DNA of 44,705 nt. Origin: an uncultured Oscillospiraceae bacterium (lineage in GTDB: Bacteria > Bacillota > Clostridia > Oscillospirales > Ruminococcaceae). Where the stretch lies: assembly GCA_910588145.1 (NCBI GenBank), contig CAJUPO010000016.1, positions 1-44,705 of the forward strand. The letters are read 5' to 3'. Positions 32,400 through 42,543 of this stretch are shown piece after piece (positions within the stretch are counted from its first letter, which is position 1; every line of letters begins with the position of its first letter). Made by a program: the position numbers and the translations under genes. The notes below the pieces were generated by a model, which did no database searches, was not told where the DNA came from, and saw only the letters and a list, made by a program, of their open reading frames with translations.

Positions 32400-35300
32400 A
32401 TGAATAAGAAGTTTACAAGAATACTATCAGGATTTCTTTCTGCAGTATTCATAGGTCAGGTATTGATTTACGGAGACGGCAACAGTCAGGGCATAGCTCA
32501 TGCGGATACGATTGAACAAATCAAGAAATCTCTTGAGCTGTCAGGAAATGCAGAAGAGCTGAAACAGCAGTTTGAAAACGGTATTAATGGATTGGGAGAA
32601 GTGGATTACTTCGGTTCAATGGAAAACAGCACAGCAATGATGAAAAAAGCGTCTGACAGCCTGCCGGATATCGCTTCAAATCTGACTGTAACCGGAAGCG
32701 TACAAAAAGGCGCTGTGGCAGGATATACCGCAAATGATGATACACATATTTTTGTGCGCATATTTAATGGCAATTGGGAAGAAATAGCATATACGGATGT
32801 TGGAAACGGAGGAAGCTACAGTGTTACGGCAGACGGTTCGGACGTTTACCATGTCAAGTTTGAATGCGACGGTTATCTTCCCTTTTACCTCAGGGATTTC
32901 GGAACAGGTTCATATCAGGCAGGCTCAGGCGATTCACCGGATACGATAACACTTGTTCCCGGAGATACAACTTGGAATGAGGAAAATGAAAATCAGTGGA
33001 GCGATGATGTAATAAATTCAGCCGATTCAGCCTATGTTAAAAGCTGTCTTGGAGCAACACGGGGTGACAGTGATTTTAATCCGAGCATGGACGCAGACGG
33101 CGATAATGTGATAAGTCAGGCTGATTTAGACGCTTTCTGTGCTTTCTATGAAAAGCTTGGGGATGACGAATATTACGAGCTATCCCAGTATGTTCTGGAT
33201 TTGGATATAAACAAGGACGGAGTTATCAACGATACTGATTACAAGATTTTAGAAGAATCCGGCGCTTCCGAAGCGGAACTGGCGAATTTAAAAAGCGAAC
33301 TGGATTATGCAAGAACCGAAAATTCATGGGTTTACATATATAATCATGAAATGACAGGCGATGTAATAGTTAATAAGGACGATTACAAAGAGGGTCTTGC
33401 AAAAATAAATGCAGACGCACAAAAGCGTGGACGTTCCGATAATTATTTCGAGTACATGGACAAGGATAACAACGGAACAATTGAAAACTACGATGTTTCA
33501 TGGTTTTCGGCGGCATATGCGGCTTCCGGTGATCTTGACTGGGACCATGCTTTCAAGAGAAATATAAAGGTACTGTCAGGAGGGGCATTCCCATACAGCT
33601 TTAATCTTCATGATACAAATCTTGACCTAAACGGTCAGACGATAATTGTGGCAGACTGTATGTCCTTTACAACCGATATGCCGCAGTTCTGGTCAGACAG
33701 CGGCGCAGTCCTTGATATAAACGGAGGTCAGCTGCTGATACAAAATAATCTCGTGTTCAGAACAGCTTCTCCTGACGGCTGGGGCGGCAAAACAGGACAG
33801 CTGATGAATCTCAACGGCGGTGAAGTATACATCGGGGATTGCTTTGACTTTGGCCAGACAAACTGTTATGACACCATTCTTATGACAAACTCTGCCGACA
33901 GGCTCTATGTGGGAGGAAACTGGGCATATATAACGCTGACTGATATGCAGGGCAAATGGACAGCAGGACAGATTCGGTTCGCAGGACCAATCTGGGAAGT
34001 AAACGAATTATCGGGAGATAAGTCGATTTATTCCTCAGGCGAGCATATCATTATCTTCGGTTACGATGAAGGAAAGCAGACTGTCCTCTGGGACAATCCG
34101 GAAACATATATAGATAACGAGGACGGAAGCTACAATACCGACAGACGCCTGAATTTTGATTATGAATACGGAATCCTTGTAACAAAGGAATTTACGGAAG
34201 AAAACTTCTGGTTCAGACCTTGGTGGAGACCGTATGACGAACCTGATTATACACTTTACAGAAAAGGCATGGAAATAGGCGACGGCGTTCACATTGCAAC
34301 AGGAAACTACACAAAATCCTTCACGGATTTAAGCATAGCTTCACCCGGAGTTAAGTCGGATTTCGTAAGAACGTACAACTCCATGAACAAGGAAGAAGGA
34401 AGTTTCGGTATAGGCTGGGACTTCAATATTGATGTGAGCAAAATTGTAATGCCTGCCGAGGGTTACTATCAGGTAGTTCTTCCTGATGGTTCAAACACCA
34501 CATTCAAGGACGCTGATAACGGTGGTTATGAGTGTCTGAACGCTCACAGCAAAATGGAGAAAGACGGAGACGGCTACATTATCACAAACGCCGCACAGTC
34601 AAAGTATCATTTTACTGCCAAAGGCGAGTTAGATTGGGTAAAGGACGCCGAGGGAAATATCCTGACTATTTCTGCAATGAGGAACAATCAGAGAATTGTA
34701 ACAGATTCAACAGGCAGAACCTATAAAATCAACTATAACGGCAATAAAGAACATCTTCGTGTTATTAAGATTGAGGACACAAGCGCCGGAAGAACGGTAA
34801 TATACAGGTACAACGGAGATTTCCAACTGGTATCTGCTGCAAGCGTATCAGGCGGTACGGAAAAGTACGAATACGACGGAAACGGCAGACTGTGCAAGAT
34901 AACAAACTGCTATGATGAAATGACAGATCAAATCGTTTACAACGACAACGGTTCTGTAAACTGGCTGACAAATTCCGCAGGGCTCAAGCAGGAATATACC
35001 TATGACAAGGGCTTTAAGCAGACGGGTCTAAAGGAATATGACGGGGACAAGCTCGTTAAGACTTTTAAATATGACTACGATGAAAAGTATGCGGTAAAGA
35101 CAAATACAGTAACAACGGACGGTCAGACATATGAGGTTGACAAGATTACCTACAATATGGTTGACGGTGAAAACAAGTACGACGAAATGTCCGAAAGCGT
35201 TGACATCATGGGCAGTACCACCAAGTATGAGCGTGATGAAAACGGAAATGTGACAAAGACAATCAATCCAGACGGAACATATACTTTAGCAAATTACAAC

Positions 35301-38300
35301 GATAAAAACAGCCTCATTGCTTCCGTTGACGAAATGGGATATGCGACAATCAAGGCATATGACAAAAACGGAACCAGAGTAATAAAGGAAGCGGCAAGTG
35401 TGAGTCCGCTATCACAGGCAGATATAAATGCTGTAACTGCAAAGAATTTTGATCCGTTAATATATCTTGAAGCCCATGAAAGCAGTTATGCAATAACAAG
35501 TCATGAATACTATGCAGACAGCTATGTCAGCGGAGTAGTGGGACTGATCAAAAAAACGACCGACCCTGTCGGAAACATAATTGAATATGATTATTACAAA
35601 TCCGGCAACGGCAAGGGACTTCCGAAATCCAAGACAGTTAAAGACGGAAATACAGTCGTAAACAGCGTTGAGTATGAGTACAATTCACAGCTTCAGGTGT
35701 CTAAAGAAAAGACAAGCATTGATATTGAAAAAGGCGTTTACGCTGTCAAGGAATACGAGTATGATAAGTTCAACAATGTAACCAAGGTTAAAGATTACGG
35801 AACAGGAAATACTGCTGCTGTTACAATTTCAGAGTATGACAAGCTCAGCAGAAAAACAGCTGAATACTCTCCGAACTTCTCTGCTGACAAGAGTCATGGA
35901 ACACTGACGGAATATTATCCGAGCGGCAAAGTGAAAAAGCAGACCGACGCACTTGGCAATACGACTTCATTTAAGTATGACGCATACGGAAATGTTACAG
36001 AGAAAATCAACCCCGACGGTACAATCAACATAACCGAATATGACGGATTGCAGCGTGAAAAAGCAGCATATTTTAAATCAAATGCAGATTCGGAAAAACA
36101 GATTCTCACTTCAACAGAATATGAATTTGTCAAGGGTTATGGCTTTGATGTATACACAGCTTTAGACAGCAAGTCCGCTAAATCATGCGGCGGTTTAAAG
36201 ACTAAAAAGAAAACATATATCACAGCAGAAAAACAGGTTATTACCGAAACCTTAGCCGATTTCAGAGGAAATGCGGTCGAAGAAAAAACCAACGGTGAAA
36301 CCAAGAGAAAAAGTGCATATTACGCTAACGGACAGCTTGCAAGACAGACCGACGCTCTTGGAAATACCACAAAATATGAGTATGGTACTCTGAACAAGCT
36401 GACCAAAACCCATTCTCCGTTCAGCGGTAAGGAAAAGTATTCTGTTACAGAAAATCAGTACGACAAGAACGGAAATATAATCCTTACAAAGCAGACTGTT
36501 CAGAAGCAGGATTCCGATAAAGCGCAGTACAGCATTACGCAGAATAAGTACAACGCAATGGGACTTCTGGAACAGGTAACGCTCAGCGGAACAGGTTCAA
36601 AGAATAAAAATATTTCAAAGTATTTCTACAACAACGCCGGATTGCAGATAAAGATGTACACAGGCATGTTATCGGAAAATGACACATCGTATCTGACAAC
36701 AAATTATGAGTATGACAGCTGGCTGAGGGCGGTAAGAACCACCGACAGCACAGGCTACAACTCAGGCACAATAACCTATGACCTGAACGGAAATGTGCTT
36801 ACAAATACAGACGCAAACGGCAATGTCACAACAAATACTTATGACGCTTTAAACCGAGTACTTACTTCAAATACAGTCAATCCGAAAGATTCTAAAAATA
36901 ATGTCAGCAAGTCATACAAATATGACAATATGGGCAGGATTATAGAAACGGTAAGCAATGACCTAACGACCACAACTTTTTATGATTCGCTGGGAAGAAA
37001 GTATACTGAAGGAGAGCATAATAAAAACGGATACTCGGTGTTCAGAGGCTATTTCTACGAAGGCGTTTCACAGTATGTGAGTAAGGAACTGACAGGATTG
37101 TATCATCTCTTGTTCTATTCAGACAAGACATATGAATATGATTCTGAAATGAGAATAGTCAAGGTAAAGGAATCGGGAGAAGAAACGGTTTCATATACCT
37201 ATGACAAAAACGGTAACAAAAAGTCTGAAACTCTTGCAAACGGCGTAGTTTCGACTTATGAATACAACAATGCGAATAGGATAGTAAAGCTTATTAACAA
37301 AAAGGGCAATAGCACCATATCAAGCTATGAATATTCATATTATTTAGACGGTTCTGACGCTTGCAAAAAAGTGACAGAAAATGGTATAATAGAAACAACG
37401 GAATATGAGTATGACGGTCTGAAAAGACTTATCGAGGAATCCATCAAGGTAGGCGGAAATACAACTGACTCTTATTCATACGAGTATGACGATTACGGCA
37501 ACCGTTCAAAAATGACGGTATCAGGTACCGAAACATATGAAACTGTTTACGATTATTCAGTAAACGGAAAGTATACAGCGCTTCTGCAAAAGGAAGTCAA
37601 GACTGTGGAAAAAGAATCAAATCCGCTTGATTTGAACAGCAATGTTAAGCAGACAGTTTATACATATGACGCTAACGGCAATCAGATAAAAAAGACAGCC
37701 GACGGCAAGACTGAAACTAATACTTATGACGGTTTAAATCAGCTTATCGGATTCACAGACGGTGAAACTACAGCATGCTATAAGTACAACGCAAGCGGTC
37801 TCAGGTATGAAAAGACTGTTGACGGTCAGACAATAAATCATGTCTGGGACGGAAATAAGCAGATTATTGCAGATGTAATTGACAATCAGTTCTACGAAGC
37901 AGACTGTTATATCAGAGGAACAAATCTTGTTGCTAAGTACAACTTCTGGAACGGTAAGAAATCTGAATATACTTACTACACTCAGAATGCCCACGGTGAT
38001 GTTGTAAATCTCACTGACAAAGACGGTAAAGTAACTAAGAGCTATAAGTATGACGCATTCGGTGTTGAGAAAAACATTGACAAGAATGACACAAATGCAT
38101 TCCGTTACTGCGGTGAGTATTACGACAAGGAAACTGCTACTGTTTATTTAAGAGCGAGGTATTATAACCCGTCAACTGGTAGATTTATCAGCCGTGACTC
38201 ATTCGCCGGAAGAAGATCTGATCCGCTTAGCTTGAATCTTTATACTTATTGTAGAAACAATCCGATTAGGTATATTGATCCAAGTGGGCATATTACTGTT

Positions 38301-39011
38301 AATTCAGAATGGGATTGGGCATATGAAGTGGCAAAAGGTAACATTAGTTATGAATATAATGGAGGTCATGGGAATTTTGGTGAAAAAGCTCAAAACATAT
38401 TAACATATAGCAGATCTAAATCTAGAGCAAGTACGCCTGAAAAAAATAATTCTAAAATTCCTGGAACATCAATTAACAGAGTTACCATTGACCAAGTTAA
38501 GTCTGAAGATCTTCCTGGTTATGAAACTTTGAGTGATGAACAGATGAAAATTAATGCTACATATGTTTATCAAACTTTTTATGATAATGGTTGGAATGAA
38601 AATTCAATATGTGCTATCTTGGGAAATATGCATGTTGAAAGCATGGGCATAAATCCTGGTAAATGGCAAGGGGGTGTAGGTCCAGGATATGGGTTAGTTC
38701 AATGGGATCCTGCATCTAAATATATTGATTGGGCAACAGAAAATAACTTTGCAAGTGATTCTATGGATGGGCAATTAGCTAGAATATTATTTGAAATTAA
38801 AAATCCAAGGGATTCAGAAGGTGCACCAATACAATGGATCGGTGTTGAGGATTATGGATACATGACATTCGAGGAATTTACACATTCGAATGAAAGTGTA
38901 GATTATTTGACTGAAGTTTTTATGAATTCATATGAACGTCCAAATCCGGAATATAGTCATTTAGAAGATAGATTAAGTTATGCAAATTATTGGTATGATT
39001 ATTTTAATTAA
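32400..39011 (+). CDS. Secreted WapA/Rhs-type polymorphic toxin with C-terminal phage-lysozyme domain
   Basis: The 2203-aa protein starts after AATAAGGAGGATGAC. It has a signal peptide (about 1-36) and three calcium-binding loops between residues 230 and 360, the first two arranged like a dockerin (DADGDNVISQADL, DINKDGVINDTD) and a third in DKDNNGTIENYD. A DUF6531-like segment (TGNYTKSFTDLSIASPGVKS, about 625-700) leads into some thirty YD repeats. The Rhs-associated core ends near residue 1961 (YLRARYYNPSTGRFISRD, DPSGH). The AT-rich tip (about 2040-2203) is a phage-tail-type lysozyme domain: LGNMHVESMGINPG with probable catalytic E2080, and GYGLVQWDP. It should be Sec-exported, with the tip delivered to rivals to cut peptidoglycan. 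Immunity is probably the next gene. Confidence 0.9.
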   Translation: MNKKFTRILSGFLSAVFIGQVLIYGDGNSQGIAHADTIEQIKKSLELSGNAEELKQQFENGINGLGEVDYFGSMENSTAMMKKASDSLPDIASNLTVTGSVQKGAVAGYTANDDTHIFVRIFNGNWEEIAYTDVGNGGSYSVTADGSDVYHVKFECDGYLPFYLRDFGTGSYQAGSGDSPDTITLVPGDTTWNEENENQWSDDVINSADSAYVKSCLGATRGDSDFNPSMDADGDNVISQADLDAFCAFYEKLGDDEYYELSQYVLDLDINKDGVINDTDYKILEESGASEAELANLKSELDYARTENSWVYIYNHEMTGDVIVNKDDYKEGLAKINADAQKRGRSDNYFEYMDKDNNGTIENYDVSWFSAAYAASGDLDWDHAFKRNIKVLSGGAFPYSFNLHDTNLDLNGQTIIVADCMSFTTDMPQFWSDSGAVLDINGGQLLIQNNLVFRTASPDGWGGKTGQLMNLNGGEVYIGDCFDFGQTNCYDTILMTNSADRLYVGGNWAYITLTDMQGKWTAGQIRFAGPIWEVNELSGDKSIYSSGEHIIIFGYDEGKQTVLWDNPETYIDNEDGSYNTDRRLNFDYEYGILVTKEFTEENFWFRPWWRPYDEPDYTLYRKGMEIGDGVHIATGNYTKSFTDLSIASPGVKSDFVRTYNSMNKEEGSFGIGWDFNIDVSKIVMPAEGYYQVVLPDGSNTTFKDADNGGYECLNAHSKMEKDGDGYIITNAAQSKYHFTAKGELDWVKDAEGNILTISAMRNNQRIVTDSTGRTYKINYNGNKEHLRVIKIEDTSAGRTVIYRYNGDFQLVSAASVSGGTEKYEYDGNGRLCKITNCYDEMTDQIVYNDNGSVNWLTNSAGLKQEYTYDKGFKQTGLKEYDGDKLVKTFKYDYDEKYAVKTNTVTTDGQTYEVDKITYNMVDGENKYDEMSESVDIMGSTTKYERDENGNVTKTINPDGTYTLANYNDKNSLIASVDEMGYATIKAYDKNGTRVIKEAASVSPLSQADINAVTAKNFDPLIYLEAHESSYAITSHEYYADSYVSGVVGLIKKTTDPVGNIIEYDYYKSGNGKGLPKSKTVKDGNTVVNSVEYEYNSQLQVSKEKTSIDIEKGVYAVKEYEYDKFNNVTKVKDYGTGNTAAVTISEYDKLSRKTAEYSPNFSADKSHGTLTEYYPSGKVKKQTDALGNTTSFKYDAYGNVTEKINPDGTINITEYDGLQREKAAYFKSNADSEKQILTSTEYEFVKGYGFDVYTALDSKSAKSCGGLKTKKKTYITAEKQVITETLADFRGNAVEEKTNGETKRKSAYYANGQLARQTDALGNTTKYEYGTLNKLTKTHSPFSGKEKYSVTENQYDKNGNIILTKQTVQKQDSDKAQYSITQNKYNAMGLLEQVTLSGTGSKNKNISKYFYNNAGLQIKMYTGMLSENDTSYLTTNYEYDSWLRAVRTTDSTGYNSGTITYDLNGNVLTNTDANGNVTTNTYDALNRVLTSNTVNPKDSKNNVSKSYKYDNMGRIIETVSNDLTTTTFYDSLGRKYTEGEHNKNGYSVFRGYFYEGVSQYVSKELTGLYHLLFYSDKTYEYDSEMRIVKVKESGEETVSYTYDKNGNKKSETLANGVVSTYEYNNANRIVKLINKKGNSTISSYEYSYYLDGSDACKKVTENGIIETTEYEYDGLKRLIEESIKVGGNTTDSYSYEYDDYGNRSKMTVSGTETYETVYDYSVNGKYTALLQKEVKTVEKESNPLDLNSNVKQTVYTYDANGNQIKKTADGKTETNTYDGLNQLIGFTDGETTACYKYNASGLRYEKTVDGQTINHVWDGNKQIIADVIDNQFYEADCYIRGTNLVAKYNFWNGKKSEYTYYTQNAHGDVVNLTDKDGKVTKSYKYDAFGVEKNIDKNDTNAFRYCGEYYDKETATVYLRARYYNPSTGRFISRDSFAGRRSDPLSLNLYTYCRNNPIRYIDPSGHITVNSEWDWAYEVAKGNISYEYNGGHGNFGEKAQNILTYSRSKSRASTPEKNNSKIPGTSINRVTIDQVKSEDLPGYETLSDEQMKINATYVYQTFYDNGWNENSICAILGNMHVESMGINPGKWQGGVGPGYGLVQWDPASKYIDWATENNFASDSMDGQLARILFEIKNPRDSEGAPIQWIGVEDYGYMTFEEFTHSNESVDYLTEVFMNSYERPNPEYSHLEDRLSYANYWYDYFN
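37695..38276 (+). repeat. Rhs core segment repeated in the orphan cassettes
   Basis: This part of the main gene recurs at 39970-40551 with high identity, and its last part recurs at 44560-44705. The long shared homology is where recombination could swap tips. Confidence 0.8.
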
Positions 39012-39060
39012 AACAATATTATTGTATATAATAATTAAAACTATATAAAAGGAGGGTATA

Positions 39061-39771
39061 ATGAAAAAAATTGTTGTAATTATTGTTAATTTTCTTTGTT
39101 TAACATTATTAAGTTTAAGTGATACTCAGTACAAAATGACAGGTAATACTGTTAGAGATGAAAGTTATAATTTTGAGATTGCAACATACACAGATTATAA
39201 AGAAAATGATGTTTACATTGAATTTCCGCAAATAAATGGATTGCAGAATAGACATAATGAAAGGAAAATTAATGAAAATATAAAAAATACAGTATTAAAA
39301 GATTTAGTTTATAATTCTAAAAAAATTTATCCTGAATTGCAATTGATAATTACAATGAAGTGTCAAGTAACACTTCATACAGATGAAATTTTTAGTTTTG
39401 TTCTATTGGGAACTAGTTATATAGAAACGGGAATGCATCCTAATTATGGTGTGTATAGTATGACATTTAATATCACAAATGGTTTACAGCTTGAATTATC
39501 TGATTTTGTAGATATAAACGAAGAATTTATAAAAAATATAAAGAATGCAAAAAGAGCAACAACAATACCTATGATGGAAGGGGTTGCAACAGCAACAAAT
39601 GAACAATTAATGGATTTAATAAATTCTAAAGATGATGATATGTTATTAAAAGCTTTTAAGGAAAAATGGGGGGGATATAAGTTTTATATTACTCCGGATG
39701 CTTTAGTTGTGAGTGTTCCAACTTATCATGCAGCGGATGATTTTGCATTAGTTGAATTATCTAGTAAATAA
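39061..39771 (+). CDS. RsiV-like (DUF4163/DUF3298) secreted protein, candidate immunity to the Rhs lysozyme tip
   Basis: The 236-aa protein starts after AAAGGAGGGTATA. It has a short signal or membrane anchor (residues 4-20). An N-terminal DUF4163-like pattern (YIEFPQINGLQNRHNERKIN) and a DUF3298-like C-terminal half (LELSDFVDINEEFI, FYITPDALVVSVPTY) follow. PdaC and the anti-sigma factor RsiV carry these domains, and RsiV is known to bind lysozyme directly. Finding this fold next to a lysozyme toxin, 49 bp downstream, suggests it neutralises the toxin outside the membrane; this is an inference. It is AT-rich like the toxin tip. Confidence 0.72.
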   Translation: MKKIVVIIVNFLCLTLLSLSDTQYKMTGNTVRDESYNFEIATYTDYKENDVYIEFPQINGLQNRHNERKINENIKNTVLKDLVYNSKKIYPELQLIITMKCQVTLHTDEIFSFVLLGTSYIETGMHPNYGVYSMTFNITNGLQLELSDFVDINEEFIKNIKNAKRATTIPMMEGVATATNEQLMDLINSKDDDMLLKAFKEKWGGYKFYITPDALVVSVPTYHAADDFALVELSSK

Positions 39772-39787
39772 CTATATTATAATTTTT

Positions 39788-39860
39788 GAGCAAAACAAGC
39801 TTTTATTGAGCGAGTTTTGCTCCTTTTTTTCTTTACAAAAAGTTAAAATTATGATATAAT
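39788..39860 (+). promoter_or_regulatory. Terminator-promoter module 1
   Basis: Terminator stem GAGCAAAAC (39788-39796) / GTTTTGCTC (39814-39822) with T7. Immediately after it comes TTTACA (39832-39837), 17 bp, TATAAT (39855-39860). The T-run and -35 box nearly merge. The same module recurs four more times downstream. Confidence 0.8.
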
Positions 39861-39875
39861 ATAGGACATGATACA

Positions 39876-39941
39876 TACTATATCCAGAATGCCCACGGTG
39901 ATGTAGTAAACCTAACAGATAAAGACGGTAAGATAACTTGA
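39876..39941 (+). pseudogene. Degenerate Rhs core fragment
   Basis: Twenty-one codons match the Rhs core segment YYTQNAHGDVVNLTDKDGK (as YYIQNAHGDVV...) and end at TGA. It lies just after module 1 and before a longer orphan copy, and looks like a leftover of an earlier cassette. Confidence 0.6.
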
Positions 39942-39969
39942 TAATTATAAATATCAAATTATGTAATAG

Positions 39970-41253
39970 ACAGCCGACGGCAAGACTGAAACTAATACTT
40001 ATGACGGTCTTAATCAGCTTATCGGATTCACTGACGGTGAAACTACAGCATGCTATAAGTACAACGCAAGCGGTCTCAGGTATGAAAAGACTGTTGACGG
40101 TCAGACAATAAATCATGTCTGGGACGGAAATAAGCAGATTATTGCAGATGTAATTGACAATCAGTTCTACGAAGCAGACTGTTATATCAGAGGAACAAAT
40201 CTTGCTGCGAAGTACAACTTCTGGAATGGTAAGAAATCTGATTATACTTATTACACTCAGAATGCCCACGGTGATGTAGTAAACCTTACTGACAAAGACG
40301 GAAAAGTAACTAAGAGCTATAAATATGACGCATTCGGTGTTGAGAAAAACATTGATGAAAATGACATAAATGCATTCCGTTACTGCGGTGAGTATTACGA
40401 CAAGGAAACTGCGACTGTTTATTTAAGAGCAAGAAACTATAACCCAAGTATCGGCAGGTTTATTTCAAGGGATAGTTATGCTGGAAATTTACATGACCCG
40501 CTTAGTCTTAATCTGTATACTTACTGTGTTAATAACCCCGTTTATTACAGTGATCCTACAGGACATATAGCAGGCGTAGATGATGTGATTATAGCAGGAA
40601 CGTTAATAGTTGCTGGTATTATATATTTGGCATCATCAGTTTTAAATCAACCGGAGGTACAAGAAGGTTTATCAACAATGATAAACAAAGCTTCTTATGC
40701 TGTAGAAGAATTTGCTGAAAATGCTGCATCTGTAATTGCATCGGCTGCTATATCGGTAGCAAGTGCTGTATCTGAAGTTACCGGCATATCGTCAGCACCG
40801 GTATTGGCGCCACCAACAGGTTTAAATAAAAAGTATAGTACACTTGTTGATTCAAATTACAATCCTTATCTTGCACCGTGGTTATATGCATCTATGGGCT
40901 CGCAGTCAATTGCTAAGGATGATGCTGATTCTATTGAAAAGAATATAGATATACCTTATTTGCCTATTAAAAAACCAGTTTTCTTTCCTGTAAATCCAGA
41001 TAATTTTAATCCAAAGGGAATGTTAAGAAGTAATTATGATACACCTAATGGTATAGTTATAAAATGGGGCTATACTAATAAGGTAGCGTTATTTGAATGG
41101 AATGAAGATATAAAAATGGGAGATCATTATCATTGTATATTACCAGAATGGAAAAATAAACATAGTGAAAGTGGCAAAAATAAAGATGTTATTCATTATC
41201 GAGCTGGGCAAATAATACCTGAACCATGGGCATCATGGTATAGAGGATATTAA
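39970..41253 (+). pseudogene. Orphan rhs tip cassette 1 (start-less core plus toxin)
   Basis: The frame is open for 428 codons but has no usable start before a GTG at 40585 without a ribosome site. Codons 1-195 repeat the main Rhs core (TADGKTETNTYDGLNQLIG to FISRDSYAG and DPTGH). Then come a new hydrophobic linker (IIAGTLIVAGIIYLASSVL) and an Ala/Ser-rich segment. The tip contains NPYLAPWLYASMGSQSIAKD, NPDNFNPKG, GDHYHC and IPEPWASWYRGY. The tip family is unknown; conserved His residues suggest a nuclease or other metal enzyme. It can be expressed only by joining to a full Rhs gene through the shared core, as proposed for orphan rhs/cdi tips. Confidence 0.75.
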
Positions 41254-41265
41254 AGGAGAAATTGA

Positions 41266-41679
41266 ATGATTATAACCAAAAAAAATATAAATAAAATTAT
41301 GGATATAAGTTTACATGATGCATATTTTGAAGAAGTTATTTACAATAATACTTATAAAAAAATTACCATTAAATTAGAAAGCGAGTGGGGAAATGTTGAT
41401 TATATTTTAGAATTTCGTACAGTTTTATATTACGAAATGGTATGTTGTGATTTTTGGGGAGGAGGGTACAATGTTGTTTGTTGGTCTAGATTAGATACAA
41501 CATCAATATTTGATAAATTACTAAGATTACAGGTTATAGAACAATCACGATCAAGAGGAACTTCATATACACCAATGGATTTGTATGATTATTTTGGTAT
41601 AGAAATTTTATTAAATTCTGGTGATAAGTTAAAAATCATTTGTAAAGAAATTGGAATAACTGAAATTTCTAAAGAATAA
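41266..41679 (+). CDS. Candidate immunity protein 1
   Basis: The 137-aa protein starts after AAAGGAGAAATTGA, 12 bp behind the toxin stop. It is cytosolic and acidic. The motif SLHDAYFEEVIYNN followed by KKITIKLE resembles YLHDSS...LTIILE in the immunity genes of cassettes 2 and 4, pointing to one diverged immunity family for one toxin family. It has no other recognised domain. Unlike the toxin it has a proper start and ribosome site. Confidence 0.65.
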   Translation: MIITKKNINKIMDISLHDAYFEEVIYNNTYKKITIKLESEWGNVDYILEFRTVLYYEMVCCDFWGGGYNVVCWSRLDTTSIFDKLLRLQVIEQSRSRGTSYTPMDLYDYFGIEILLNSGDKLKIICKEIGITEISKE

Positions 41680-41707
41680 AATCAAATAAACTGAATCAGT
41701 AAATGGG

Positions 41708-41777
41708 GCAGAACAATATTAAGTTACTTGTTTTGCTACATTTTTCTTTACAAAAAAAGTTAAAAATATGATATAAT
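41708..41777 (+). promoter_or_regulatory. Terminator-promoter module 2
   Basis: Stem GCAGAACAA (41708-41716) / TTGTTTTGC (41728-41736) with T5, then TTTACA (41747-41752), 19 bp, TATAAT (41772-41777). The wider spacer predicts a weaker promoter than in the other modules. Confidence 0.7.
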
Positions 41778-41792
41778 AAATCAAATTAAAAA

Positions 41793-42143
41793 TTGAGTAT
41801 AGTGCAGTCAATTGCTAAGGATGATGCTGATTCTATTGAAAAGAATATAGATATACTTTATTTGCCTATTAAAAAACCTGCATATTTTCCTGAAAACCCA
41901 AATGATTTTCAGCCAATAGGATTAGTGCCAGTTTATAGGGACGGTACAAAGAATGGACCAATGATTCAATGGGTAAATCCTATAAAAGGTAACATTGTAT
42001 TTCAATGGGATTCAAACATACATAAATCAGATGGACCACATTATCATATTAAAGACCTTGATAAAGGGTTATCTAAAAAAAATCATAAACATTTTTATCC
42101 AGGTAGTTTAGTGCCTGAACCATATGCTTCTATATATTTTTAA
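41793..42143 (+). pseudogene. Orphan toxin tip, cassette 2 (5' truncated)
   Basis: The frame has only a TTG (41793) without ribosome site and reads QSIAKDDADSIEKNID, then NPNDFQPIG, GPHYHI and VPEPYASIYF. It belongs to the same tip family as cassettes 1 and 4. The Rhs core and linker are missing. Its last residues (WKGYN in cassette 4) are lost: TTTTAAAGG here versus TTTTGGAAAGG there suggests a 2-bp deletion creating a stop. Confidence 0.65.
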
Positions 42144-42156
42144 AGGTGGTGAACAA

Positions 42157-42543
42157 ATGAGAATAATATTTGAAAATAAGGAAATAATTGACACTGAAAT
42201 ATGTTATTTACATGATAGTTCTGTAATAACATTAGATTATAAACCTTTAAATCATACTCTCACAATAATATTAGAAACACTATTAGACGAAGAAACAAAT
42301 AAATGCAAAGCTAAAATCATTTTTAGTAATATTCAATATATAGAATTGGATAATCAATATATAGATGTTATAAATTGTCAGGATGAAATAAATGGTTGGG
42401 AATTAGTTGAATTGAACAATATAAAAAATTATAAACAAACTAATATTTTTAACGAGGAAAAGCCCTTTGCAGTTATGTTTGACTTCTTTTGTCAAGCAAA
42501 GTTATATGTTGTAGCTACAGAAATAGAATTTAACAGAATTTAA
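42157..42543 (+). CDS. Candidate immunity protein 2
   Basis: The 128-aa product starts at 42157 behind AAAGGTGGTG; an earlier in-frame start at 42124 lies within the toxin and is unlikely. It reads MRIIFENKEIIDTEIC, YLHDSSVITLDY and ends KLYVVATEIEFNRI. It is a close relative of the protein at 44083 and a distant one of 41266. Its last 57 bp and the following terminator-promoter are identical to those after 44083. Confidence 0.65.
   Translation: MRIIFENKEIIDTEICYLHDSSVITLDYKPLNHTLTIILETLLDEETNKCKAKIIFSNIQYIELDNQYIDVINCQDEINGWELVELNNIKNYKQTNIFNEEKPFAVMFDFFCQAKLYVVATEIEFNRI

Noticed and set aside
32400..39011. Diversity-generating retroelement as the source of tip variation
   Set aside because: No reverse transcriptase and no template/variable repeat pair with adenine-specific changes; differences are whole-segment swaps.
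39772..40269. A 165-codon open frame on the minus strand opposite the Rhs core
   Set aside because: It mirrors the YD-repeat coding frame, appears again opposite 37734-37994 in the main gene, and has no ribosome site; a shadow of Rhs coding.
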